DNA from: TMED14 sp963925545
Lineage (GTDB): Bacteria; Bacteroidota; Bacteroidia; Flavobacteriales; Schleiferiaceae
Direction: 5' to 3'
Length of the DNA stretch: 64,000 bases
NCBI GenBank assembly: GCA_963925545.1
Contig: CAWUSA010000008.1
Span: forward strand, 19,519 to 83,518
The notes below the pieces were generated by a model. The model had not been told where the DNA came from. It was given only the letters and a program-made list of their open reading frames with translations, and did no database searches. Each line of letters begins with the position of its first letter. Position 1 is the stretch's first letter. The position numbers were made by a program, and so were the translations under genes. Positions 54,101-61,319 of the stretch are shown one piece after another.

Positions 54101-55949
54101 TGGTCACAGAAAATGCCAATGGAATGGTGTCAATTGGGAAGAAGCCCTCAGAGCGGAAGTGCACCCGAACGTCTTCTGTACTGGTGTATTGACAGAAGCC
54201 ATTGTTGGGCTTTATAAAGCTCACCATTTCAATGTCTGCAGGGTCTGGCTCGTAAACAGAAATATCATCGAGGGCCATGTCGCCCATGTCATTAGCTGAG
54301 GAGTTGTTCTTGTTTCCGAGGAATCGCACACGAATGATTTGGCCTAAGTAAGGATCCAAATTAATCAATGCCTTGGACCAAGGTTGTGAAGTGCTGCTGT
54401 GCTTTTGCCCAGAGACCAACATCACACCAACAACCCATTTAGGGGTAGCTGATCCTGTGTCAATGTCCACGCGCAAATTGCCCATGTGTTGACCGTATTT
54501 GTGGTACCAAAATTCAAACACAGCATGGTTTAGTCCTGTGAGCTTGATACAAGGTGTAATCAGCAGGGTGTTGTTATTGGTATTGCCTTGTGAAACTTCA
54601 GTGTACAAGTACTTGCCGCCTCCTGTGGTGTGATCGCCCAATGGGCCAGTGTTTGCTGTACCTGTTGCGCCTTGGCGAACGGACCAGCCAAATCCAGAAC
54701 TTGTTGGATTGGGAGAGACAGACCAGTTTTTGCCTGAAGGGGGATTGCCTTGAGGGAAAATGCCTCGGTGGCTAGACCCTGTGTTGCCAGTGCCAGAGCC
54801 CTGAATCCAATTGATGCTAGAGAAGTTTTCAACCCAAGGGAAGGAAGTCACCACGGAAGGGAAGCTGTTGCTTGTTGTTACGCCGCAAATAATAGGTGGT
54901 GAGGGGTCAATCCAAAAGGTATTGTAAATGGGAGATGAAGCCAATGATGGGGACCGGCTCATATTAGGGCAGGCACAGTCATAAACTTCCACATACCAAT
55001 CCATCGAGTCGCCCATGATCAATGAATTGATGCTGTAGCTGTAGATGGATGAATCTGGACAGGTTGAGGAATTAGCAGGCGTCATAGTTGTGTCGTTCCA
55101 TGCGCCGCCGTTAAGGCGTGTAAATAACACGACAGAGTCAATGCCAGATTCTGCATCTAGGGCTTTCAGCTGAATGATTTGTGACAATTGGTAGCGAGCA
55201 CCAATGGGCTCTCGTCGAGGTGTCAAGTCAAAAGTGATAGTTGGTGGATTTAGTTCACAAGGGGCTGCGTCTACCTTCACATTGTCGACAAACCAACCAG
55301 CTGGGTTGGCTGTACCTGAGGGGCTTCTGTATTCTAAGATGAACTCTACCAGGCAGTTAGCGTAGCCGTTACCAGTTCCTGATGGTCCCACGCCAAGGAC
55401 GGAAGAAACATCAAAAGTTTCGTTGGCCCACCATTGTGCGGTTGGCGCTGTGCCTGTGCCTGCAGGCGTTAGGCCACCCCAGTAGGGGAGCGCGTTGGGG
55501 TTGGCGTAGGAGAGTTCGTTGAAGTAACTGGTTGCAGGGAATCCAGCACTGCTGCCATCGTAATGTGATGCAACCAGTCGTGTCCATGTTTGGCCGCCAT
55601 CATTGGATACGCGAAGCCATGCTTGTTGACCAAAGTGAACCTTTGCAATGTGATCAAAAGTCAATCGAACAAAAATATTACCCACGGTGCTGAAGGTGTC
55701 CGTGCGAAAAATAATCGAGTCGTTGGCAACAATTTTCGCATGGTAACTGTTGGGGCCAGAAACAGCAAGCGCTGATGTGTCGTTCCAGTATGGCACGGTA
55801 ACCAAAGGTCCAAGGCTGTGGTAAGTCCAGACAGAGTCAGGGCCAGAAGGTGGATCAAAGCTCTCAGTGAAAACCGTTGTCTGGGAATGTGCAGCAAAGC
55901 TGGCTAGGGTAGCTAAGCAGGTCAGTGTTGTGCGTAGAAAAAATCTCAT
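51150..55949 (-). CDS. Giant secreted repeat protein with T9SS C-terminal sorting domain
   Basis: About 1599 residues. A signal peptide (RTTLTCLATLASFAAHSQ) is followed by two repeats of a MAM/choice-of-anchor-J-like jelly roll (around residues 370-560 and 690-880: FPWVENFSSINWIQGSG and FPAIETFDGPGWVAGNG, each ending MAIDDLVIYD or MALDDISVYE), CARDB-like Ig segments, and a further pair of discoidin-like modules sharing NSAASGSNAWVTF and GAASGSNAWVTGR (around 1030 and 1340). The end is a type A T9SS sorting domain (YITPNPVGQIAQLQF to KFIVQH). It is likely a cell-surface adhesin or scaffold. An ATG at 55958 is also possible. Confidence 0.9.
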   Translation of the reverse strand: MRFFLRTTLTCLATLASFAAHSQTTVFTESFDPPSGPDSVWTYHSLGPLVTVPYWNDTSALAVSGPNSYHAKIVANDSIIFRTDTFSTVGNIFVRLTFDHIAKVHFGQQAWLRVSNDGGQTWTRLVASHYDGSSAGFPATSYFNELSYANPNALPYWGGLTPAGTGTAPTAQWWANETFDVSSVLGVGPSGTGNGYANCLVEFILEYRSPSGTANPAGWFVDNVKVDAAPCELNPPTITFDLTPRREPIGARYQLSQIIQLKALDAESGIDSVVLFTRLNGGAWNDTTMTPANSSTCPDSSIYSYSINSLIMGDSMDWYVEVYDCACPNMSRSPSLASSPIYNTFWIDPSPPIICGVTTSNSFPSVVTSFPWVENFSSINWIQGSGTGNTGSSHRGIFPQGNPPSGKNWSVSPNPTSSGFGWSVRQGATGTANTGPLGDHTTGGGKYLYTEVSQGNTNNNTLLITPCIKLTGLNHAVFEFWYHKYGQHMGNLRVDIDTGSATPKWVVGVMLVSGQKHSSTSQPWSKALINLDPYLGQIIRVRFLGNKNNSSANDMGDMALDDISVYEPDPADIEMVSFIKPNNGFCQYTSTEDVRVHFRSEGFFPIDTIPLAFSVTNLSTSVTVTHRDTVYRSMTLGDTATYTFSPKADLSAYSNYHIYAWSEAPGDPNLNNDTIGFKFIEHIAPITGFPAIETFDGPGWVAGNGSAGNAGTFNTVDWEVYPASNSGEFAWMVGNDLTVTTGTGPRWSWKRNDGNYIYTEGSYGSNSPAALFRTVKCIDLTGLVNPTLSFWYYLYGSDINILNVQVVPNGSNNWQTVAGAPIVGQKHVKEISDWKFKMVDLSAYVGQVIKIRILARKIGGGDKADMAIDDLVIYDRPATDLGISIISSPLNSTTLTNPQSVIMKIRNYGSVAKSNIPITYQVNDLCTSSNSATYTTSYTGSIPAGGEVSLTVSTPPTYYLGEFEVKAWTMMTGDGFAFNDTASKISSARVSLQIPVGPENFDNCIGDELGFFTQGGLGTMQMWEHGTPAKPGFNGAASGSNAWVTGRHDDYQENSTEILRVPTLLGFDTIQGAELRFKQKFSFATGDGGKVEYFQGGQWNLFGTAAVAIGVNWYGSSYGASNVASLNSAGWAGSTGGSYITSMLPLNIWNYSSNPLMLRFVMKSGAGATGKGWSIDDFEVYVPPQNSASAIAIDTREYLIIPADTAHLRVRIENTGAKPLDSCLVRFQVNGGAWSNYETVIFKDKNGNITPKFKGQKMWYDFEQGWLNGGAGSYNVCVETFKPDSKLDDIPTDDQLCITIDVLDEIAITTGNGYCNDFETSTIASWVALHANDKKLAHDWEFGTPNQTQINSAASGSNAWVTFADSNYSSMSQSAVHTPFFYLNPNNTYSLSFKHNMLTEQYHDGGSVDWSYDGGVTWYTLGNVLQNGLWYNTVHVTSLDIIRPGWSGNTNGWITSTIKFTVENAGKLVFRFRFGSDFTLQNEGWAIDDFCLDQAPAGTPADIVGIGLDEDQIPGFFLGYITPNPVGQIAQLQFNGDRPLKLNLRVIDLLGKEIMHQTVQGDVGYNSFDIDVSAWANGMYTVIAEVEGGTLMRKFIVQH

Positions 55950-55985
55950 ATTCAGCATTCAGGTATTAGGGAAACCCATAAGCTT

Positions 55986-55993
55986 CAAATATA
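55986..55993 (-). promoter_or_regulatory. -7 box of giant T9SS gene
   Basis: TATATTTG on the minus strand, about 27 to 36 bases before the candidate start codons. Confidence 0.68.
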
Positions 55994-56041
55994 ATGTTTC
56001 CTGCGGTGATAGAAACCGACCTGATGAGATTTTGTCTAGGG

Positions 56042-56647
56042 TCAACGGATGTCGACTTGCAAGCAGGTGGTGCCATCCAGGCTGGCTGTCAATCGATCGC
56101 CAGTTTGCACAGCAGCAACACCTGAAGGAGTTCCAGTGAAAAGGATATCGCCCGTTTTCAAGGTGAAATACCGACTGGCGTGCGCAATGAGCTGATTCAC
56201 AGTGAAAAGCATGTCACTTGTGTTGCCTTTTTGAAGCATACCAATCTGGTTATCTAATTGTAATTCATGGGTATCACTACTCTTGCCAACAGGCATCCAT
56301 TGCCCTATGGCAGCAGATCCGTCAAAGCCTTTGGATTTCTCCCAAGGCAGTCCTTTGGCTTTAAGTGACCGTTGAAGATCTCTTGCGGTGAAATCGATGC
56401 CTACCGTCATGGCATCCACATAGTTCCATGCAAAGGCTTCATCAATGGTCTTACCTACTTTACCAATGCGGAGCACCCATTCTAATTCATGATGAACTTC
56501 TTGGGTCCATGATGGAATGATGAAGGGATGCCTTTTTGCCAATATGGCTGAGTCCGGTTTGCAGAAAATCACAGGCTCATCAGGTATGTCGTTGCCTAGC
56601 TCAGCGACGTGGGCAGGGTAATTGCGTCCAATGCAAAGGATTTTCAT
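56042..56647 (-). CDS. Fumarylacetoacetate hydrolase (FAH) family protein
   Basis: 201 residues, the short single-domain FAH form. Seen: KILCIGRNYPAHVAELGN, IFCKPDSAILAKRHPFIIP, EVHHELEWVLRIGKVGK with the metal-binding Glu pair (HxExE), the metal-binding Asp in VGIDFTARDLQ, and ILFTGTPSGVAAVQTGD. Such enzymes hydrolyse or decarboxylate beta-diketo acids (for example acylpyruvates); the exact substrate is unknown. Last gene of E2-exonuclease-FAH, overlapping the exonuclease by four bases. Confidence 0.92.
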   Translation of the reverse strand: MKILCIGRNYPAHVAELGNDIPDEPVIFCKPDSAILAKRHPFIIPSWTQEVHHELEWVLRIGKVGKTIDEAFAWNYVDAMTVGIDFTARDLQRSLKAKGLPWEKSKGFDGSAAIGQWMPVGKSSDTHELQLDNQIGMLQKGNTSDMLFTVNQLIAHASRYFTLKTGDILFTGTPSGVAAVQTGDRLTASLDGTTCLQVDIR

Positions 56648-57399
56648 CGATTCTTGAGCCGGATAGCTGTCAAAATGTTCTTCGTGTAGATGGGGAAGTC
56701 GGCATTGAGCATCCAGCTGAAATAGCCGGAATTGCTTGCAAGGACATCCACCACACGTTGGCCACGGTACTTCCCAAAGGAGAATTGCTCGACACCTGAT
56801 TCATCAAAAGTGATGAAGCCGGCGAAATCAGCAGCCTTGTGGCGTGTAGAGTAAGTTGCCAATCCCTCAATGCCTTCAGGAAGGTCATCGTAATGGTTGA
56901 TTTGCGCCAGCAACACATCCAAGGTTGCACGCACATCAGCTTCTGCATTATGGGCATTCTCCATGGCTTTCCCCGTGTAGAATTTCACTGCTGCTGACAG
57001 TGTCCGCTGCTCTTTTTTATGAAAGATATTTTGCACATCAACCACATGGACCTTATGAAAATCAATGCTTAAGTCAGCGCGAAGGCATTCCTCTGCTAAA
57101 AAGGGGATGTCAAACTTGTGGCAATTGTAGCCAGCCATATCGCAGTCGGCAATAACTGCCTTGACCTCGTGAGCAATAGCCTTGAAGCTGGGGCAGTCTG
57201 CAACATCTGCATCGGTGATACCGTGAATAGCTGAGGCTTCATCTGGAATGGGAATGCCTGGATTGACACGCCATACGTGGGTACTTTCAGCGCCATCAGC
57301 GCCACGTCGAATGACACACATCTCAACGATGCGGTCATTGGTGATGCTGAGCCCTGTGGTCTCCAGGTCAAATACACAAAGTGGGCGTTGTAACTGCAT
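56644..57399 (-). CDS. DnaQ-like 3'-5' exonuclease with C-terminal DUF3820-like domain
   Basis: 251 residues. DEDDh exonuclease: CVFDLETTGLSITNDRIVE (Asp and Glu), GYNCHKFDIPFLAEE (Asp), and NAHNAEADVRATLDVLL (His and Asp). After about residue 190 there is a short domain QFSFGKYRGQRVVDVLASN that resembles DUF3820, a putative quorum-regulated virulence factor type module. It may proofread DNA or trim nucleic acids; it is a single polypeptide not fused to a polymerase. One-base overlap with the E2 gene upstream. Confidence 0.9.
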   Translation of the reverse strand: MQLQRPLCVFDLETTGLSITNDRIVEMCVIRRGADGAESTHVWRVNPGIPIPDEASAIHGITDADVADCPSFKAIAHEVKAVIADCDMAGYNCHKFDIPFLAEECLRADLSIDFHKVHVVDVQNIFHKKEQRTLSAAVKFYTGKAMENAHNAEADVRATLDVLLAQINHYDDLPEGIEGLATYSTRHKAADFAGFITFDESGVEQFSFGKYRGQRVVDVLASNSGYFSWMLNADFPIYTKNILTAIRLKNR

Positions 57400-58808
57400 C
57401 AGATCACGCGATTAGGGTCAAACTGCTCCAAGTAGTCAGCTACACGCTTGACGAACATGCCGCCAAGGGCGCCGTCAACGACACGGTGGTCGTAGGAATG
57501 TGAAAGGAACATCTTGTGTCGGATGCCAATCATGTCGCCTTCTGGGGTTTCAATCACGGCAGGTATTTTGCGGACGGCACCAAGGGCTAAAATGGCGACT
57601 TGTGGCTGGTTGATGATGGGTGTACCCATTACATTGCCAAATGTTCCCACGTTGGTGACGGTGTATGTGCCATTGGCAACGTCATCGGGGGACAGTTTGT
57701 TGTTGCGCGCCTTGGCTGCCAATTCATTGACCTCCTTAGCAAGACCGCTCAGGCTGAATCGATCAGCATTCTTAATCACGGGAACAATGAGGTTGCCACT
57801 AGGCAAGGCAGTTGCCATGCCTAGGTTGATGGCTTTGTGCACAATAATGTTGTCGCCATCTACACCGACATTGACCATAGGGAAGTCCTTGATCGCACGC
57901 ACTACCGCTTCCATGAAGATGGGTGTAAAGGTGATTTTAGTGCCATCACGTTTTTGATAGTCGTCTTTCACACGATTGCGCCAGTTCACGATAACCGTGA
58001 CATCAGCTTCAACAAAGGAAGTGACATGGGGTGATACATGCGTGCTCATCACCATGTGATTGGCTATGAGTTTACGCATGCGATCCATCTCAATGATTTC
58101 ATCACCCTCCATCACTGGCACTGGTGGTGCTTGATGCACGGAAGCAAATGCTGGCGCTTGCTTTGTCAGAGGAGCTGAAGGATTGCTTGTCTTTGCGATA
58201 GCTGCAGGCGCTGACCCACGCTGACCCAGGTAAGCCATCAAATCTTTCTTGGTCACACGGCCATCCTGGCCACTGCCTTGAATGCCATCGAGTTCACCGA
58301 TGGAGAGGCCCTCTTCAGAAGCGATGTTGCGCACAAGGGGGCTGTAAAAACGGCCATTGCTCTCGCGAGGAATGCTTGTTGGCTTGGATGAGACCGTACC
58401 TGCTGCAGTCGTTGCGGTTTCATTGACCGCTGCGGCTAGGGGTTTGCTGTCTGCCAGAGGAGTGGCTGTTGCGGTAGTTACTGCGGCAGCAGCTGGACTG
58501 GCCGTTTCAACCTTCGTTTCAACCTTCGTTTCAACCTTCTTTTCAACCGTCGTGGCAGGTGAGGATGTGTCGCCAGCCTCTTGAATGTGGGCAATGACTT
58601 GGCCAACTTGAATGACTTCATCTGCAGAAAAAAGCTGCTTGATTAATACGCCAGAAACAGGGGAAGGGAGATCGCTGTCAACCTTGTCGGTGGCAATGGT
58701 CAACAATGACTCATCTGCATCAATGGCATCTCCCTCAGCCTTCAGCCATTCAGTGATGGTGGCTTCTGCAACAGATTCGCCCATCTTGGGCATGATCAAT
58801 TCAAACAT
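57399..58808 (-). CDS. 2-oxo acid dehydrogenase E2 (dihydrolipoyl acyltransferase)
   Basis: 469 residues. N-terminal lipoyl domain with Lys42 in TIATDKVDSDLPS; Ala/Thr/Pro-rich linker with repeats; E3/E1-binding domain SPLVRNIASEEGLSIGELDG near residues 175-215; catalytic acyltransferase domain ending with the HxxxDG motif SYDHRVVDGALGG (His near 441). Whether it serves pyruvate, 2-oxoglutarate or branched-chain substrates cannot be told; E1 and E3 genes are not adjacent. It follows its own promoter. Confidence 0.93.
   Translation of the reverse strand: MFELIMPKMGESVAEATITEWLKAEGDAIDADESLLTIATDKVDSDLPSPVSGVLIKQLFSADEVIQVGQVIAHIQEAGDTSSPATTVEKKVETKVETKVETASPAAAAVTTATATPLADSKPLAAAVNETATTAAGTVSSKPTSIPRESNGRFYSPLVRNIASEEGLSIGELDGIQGSGQDGRVTKKDLMAYLGQRGSAPAAIAKTSNPSAPLTKQAPAFASVHQAPPVPVMEGDEIIEMDRMRKLIANHMVMSTHVSPHVTSFVEADVTVIVNWRNRVKDDYQKRDGTKITFTPIFMEAVVRAIKDFPMVNVGVDGDNIIVHKAINLGMATALPSGNLIVPVIKNADRFSLSGLAKEVNELAAKARNNKLSPDDVANGTYTVTNVGTFGNVMGTPIINQPQVAILALGAVRKIPAVIETPEGDMIGIRHKMFLSHSYDHRVVDGALGGMFVKRVADYLEQFDPNRVI
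58505..58552 (+). repeat. Four 12-base tandem repeats in the E2 linker
   Basis: Units of TTTCAACCTTCG (with two late substitutions) at 58505-58516, 58517-58528, 58529-58540 and 58541-58552. They encode KVET repeats in the flexible linker of the E2 gene, so copy number could vary by slippage. Confidence 0.9.
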
Positions 58809-58828
58809 ATCCTGTGTATTGTGAATGG

Positions 58829-58836
58829 CAAATTTA
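58829..58836 (-). promoter_or_regulatory. -7 box of E2-exonuclease-FAH unit
   Basis: TAAATTTG on the minus strand, 20 bases before the E2 ATG at 58808 and just beyond the stop of the preceding glycosyltransferase gene. Confidence 0.68.
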
Positions 58837-58838
58837 CA

Positions 58839-60677
58839 TTAAAACCGAGCTGCACGAAGGATGACTCTTAGATCCCAATCGACACTCCAATGGGTGAAAT
58901 AGCTGTCATTGGCTTGATCGGCAATGTTCTCATTTGGGTGCCTGGAACTGTGCGCCAAGACGCCTAGATGTAGTGGGTGTAGCAGGTCATCCTTGGCCTG
59001 GTGATCCATACCCCCTACCCATGTTAGCTTTCCTGCGAAAACCATGGGGACATGCCTGAGTAATCGACGGGTGCTTTTCTTGAGAATCATCAATGGGCTC
59101 AGCAAGCAAAAGCTGAAGGCAACCAGGCAATCTAAGCTGCGTTTTTGTCGTTGATATCTTTTTTGTGCCAAGTTGGGTAAGCGTTTCACCTTATTGGCAT
59201 TGGCCATGTCGCTGCCCAGCAATGTTGAAAGCTCCGGGTAGGCCATGCGATACCTGAGGTTCATTCCGCGACAAGCAATCATGGCTTGAATGATGGACTT
59301 GTTCCGGATTTTAGATGGGTAGAAGACCAATTGGTTCAGCTGAAGGCTGTCTACACTTTGTTGTATGTCATCCGTGGTGATGGAGAAGTTGATGCCACTT
59401 TGTTCATGCGCAGGCATCCGATCACCAACATGTCCTGTACGAAGCATGGCATCGCGCGTGCCGGACCACCATACTTGAATAAAGCGTCGCAACAGGGTGA
59501 CCAAGAGGAATGTGGCAGCGCCGAGCAACAGCAAGGCCCTTGAGAAGCGCAATTCCTCAGGGAGCAGGGCGTAAATACCCATTAGCAATAACGTGCCTGC
59601 GGCCCATCCAGAAAAAATGGAGCGCAAGCTGCTGTGCTGCCGGTAACCGCCCATGACCCAAAGACCTGCGAGCCAAATGCCTTGGTAGGCAGGGATGATG
59701 ATTTGCCGGTACATGTCGGGGTAGGCACCGCCATCGATGTAACGATGATTGGTTTCCCAATAGTCGGTGATTAGCCACATGCTTGCGACAGTCAGTCCCG
59801 CATCAATCAATGGTGGCAGGGCAACCTGGGTGAATCGCCGCATCATTGAAAGCGCGCCACGGGCAATGATGCCCATCCTTAGCGTAAAGACAAACAAGCT
59901 GGCCTTGTTGGAGAAATGTTTCACAGCAAAAATGTGCATGGCTTGGTAAAAGGTTTTCACATAATTCCAACTGGCATGCTTGGTGCTTTCGCCTTTGTAA
60001 TGAATGATGGGTTGGCGCCCCAGGTAATGGTTTCGCCAGCCATCACGCTGAATGCGGTAGGACAAATCGATGTCCTCGCCATACATGAAAAATGACTCAT
60101 CAAAGCCGCCTAGTTTATCCAGAATTTCCTTGCGAACCCACATCCATGCGCCACAATGCACATCAACGTCACCATTCTCATCCTCAGGTAGATGTCCCCA
60201 GTAGTATCGACCATAAGATGCATGTTTAGGCCACAACTTACTCAGGCCAATCAGCCGGTACAAGGCAATCATCGGGGTAGGCATACCACGCTTGGATTCA
60301 GGAAGGAATTCACCTGCGCCATCAATCATGCGACAACCCATGGATCCAATGCCTGTATCCGCATCCATGACAGCCAGCGCTTCAGTTAAATTGTCTTCAG
60401 GCAAAACCGTGTCTGGGTTGAGGAAAAGGATGTGTTCTGAATCACTCTGTGACACGGCTAAATTGTTGGCCTTGCCAAAACCTAAATTTTCTTGAGATGC
60501 AATCAACTTAACCGATGGGTGCCACTGTCTCACCATATCCACCGTGCCATCGGTGGATGCATTGTCAACAACCAGGATGTCTGCATCGATGCCATCAATG
60601 GCTCGCTCTACAGAGCAGAGGCATTGGTGAAGCAAGTCCTTCACCTGGTAGCTGACGATGACAACAGATAACCTCAT
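58839..60677 (-). CDS. GT2 glycosyltransferase fused to a degenerate WcaJ-type phosphoglycosyltransferase
   Basis: 612 residues. Residues 1 to about 270 are a GT2 domain (RLSVVIVSYQVKDLLHQCL, ILVVDNASTDGTVD, FLNPDTVLPEDNL, GGFDESFFMYGEDIDLSYR). Four or so hydrophobic helices follow (about 325-430), then a nucleotide-binding-like region, and a C-terminal part starting KRSLDCLVAFSFCLLSPLMI and ending YFTHWSVDWDLRVILRAARF, which matches the start and end of polyprenyl-phosphate sugar phosphotransferases. The catalytic middle (Asp-Glu dyad and the R-x-G nucleotide motif) is missing. So the second half looks like a non-catalytic membrane scaffold. Overlaps recR by four bases. Confidence 0.82.
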   Translation of the reverse strand: MRLSVVIVSYQVKDLLHQCLCSVERAIDGIDADILVVDNASTDGTVDMVRQWHPSVKLIASQENLGFGKANNLAVSQSDSEHILFLNPDTVLPEDNLTEALAVMDADTGIGSMGCRMIDGAGEFLPESKRGMPTPMIALYRLIGLSKLWPKHASYGRYYWGHLPEDENGDVDVHCGAWMWVRKEILDKLGGFDESFFMYGEDIDLSYRIQRDGWRNHYLGRQPIIHYKGESTKHASWNYVKTFYQAMHIFAVKHFSNKASLFVFTLRMGIIARGALSMMRRFTQVALPPLIDAGLTVASMWLITDYWETNHRYIDGGAYPDMYRQIIIPAYQGIWLAGLWVMGGYRQHSSLRSIFSGWAAGTLLLMGIYALLPEELRFSRALLLLGAATFLLVTLLRRFIQVWWSGTRDAMLRTGHVGDRMPAHEQSGINFSITTDDIQQSVDSLQLNQLVFYPSKIRNKSIIQAMIACRGMNLRYRMAYPELSTLLGSDMANANKVKRLPNLAQKRYQRQKRSLDCLVAFSFCLLSPLMILKKSTRRLLRHVPMVFAGKLTWVGGMDHQAKDDLLHPLHLGVLAHSSRHPNENIADQANDSYFTHWSVDWDLRVILRAARF

Positions 60678-61288
60678 GACCTGAGGGTTTGTTCAAAAGG
60701 TAGTCGCTGCTGAAAGCTGCGGCTCAACGTGATGTCATCAGCGTACTCAAGGGAGTCACCAACGGGCAAGCCCCGGGCAATGGCTGTCAACTTGATGTCT
60801 GTGTGCTCAAGGCGTTTGTGCAGGTAAAAAGCGGTGGTGTCACCTTCCATGGTTGCACTCAAGGCCAAGATGATTTCCTTGATACCTTGGTTTTCTGCCT
60901 TTGAAACCAGGTCATCCACGGTCAGGTCGTTAGGCCCCAATCCATCCATGGGGGATATCAAGCCACCCAGCACATGGTAGGTGCCGCGATGGATGTGGCT
61001 GTTTTCCAGGGCAAGCACATCCCGAATGCTCTCCACCACACAGATGGTCTCTTGATCACGGTAGCTGTCAGAGCAAATGCTGCACAACAGTTCATCAGAA
61101 ATGCCATGGCATGTGCGGCATCGACTCACCTCTGCCAATTGCTCTATGGACAGTCCAAGGTCAAGCGATTGCTGCTTGCCTTGACGGACAAGGTGCAAGG
61201 CCAGCCTCAGGGCAGACCGCCGACCAATGCCCGGCAATTTCGCCAGTTCGCGCACGGCTTTTTCAAGGGCAAGTGAAGGGAGTTCCAT
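60674..61288 (-). CDS. recR: Recombination mediator protein RecR
   Basis: 204 residues from the ATG at 61288 (61294 also possible). Helix-hairpin-helix LPGIGRRSALRLALHLV near the start, a four-Cys zinc finger (CRTCHGISDELLCSIC), Walker B/Toprim region ICVVESIRDVLALE, and C-terminal GDTTAFYLHKRL and ITAIARGLPVGDSLEYADD. RecR works with RecF and RecO in gap repair. Upstream extension to 61348 reaches into the divergent symporter gene and is rejected. Confidence 0.95.
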   Translation of the reverse strand: MELPSLALEKAVRELAKLPGIGRRSALRLALHLVRQGKQQSLDLGLSIEQLAEVSRCRTCHGISDELLCSICSDSYRDQETICVVESIRDVLALENSHIHRGTYHVLGGLISPMDGLGPNDLTVDDLVSKAENQGIKEIILALSATMEGDTTAFYLHKRLEHTDIKLTAIARGLPVGDSLEYADDITLSRSFQQRLPFEQTLRS

Positions 61289-61319
61289 TGGCATAAAAGT
61301 AAAGCCCATATTTGTGCCC

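Noticed and set aside
58505..58552. CRISPR-like repeat array
   Set aside because: Units are 12 bases, directly abutting without spacers, and in frame within the E2 coding sequence.
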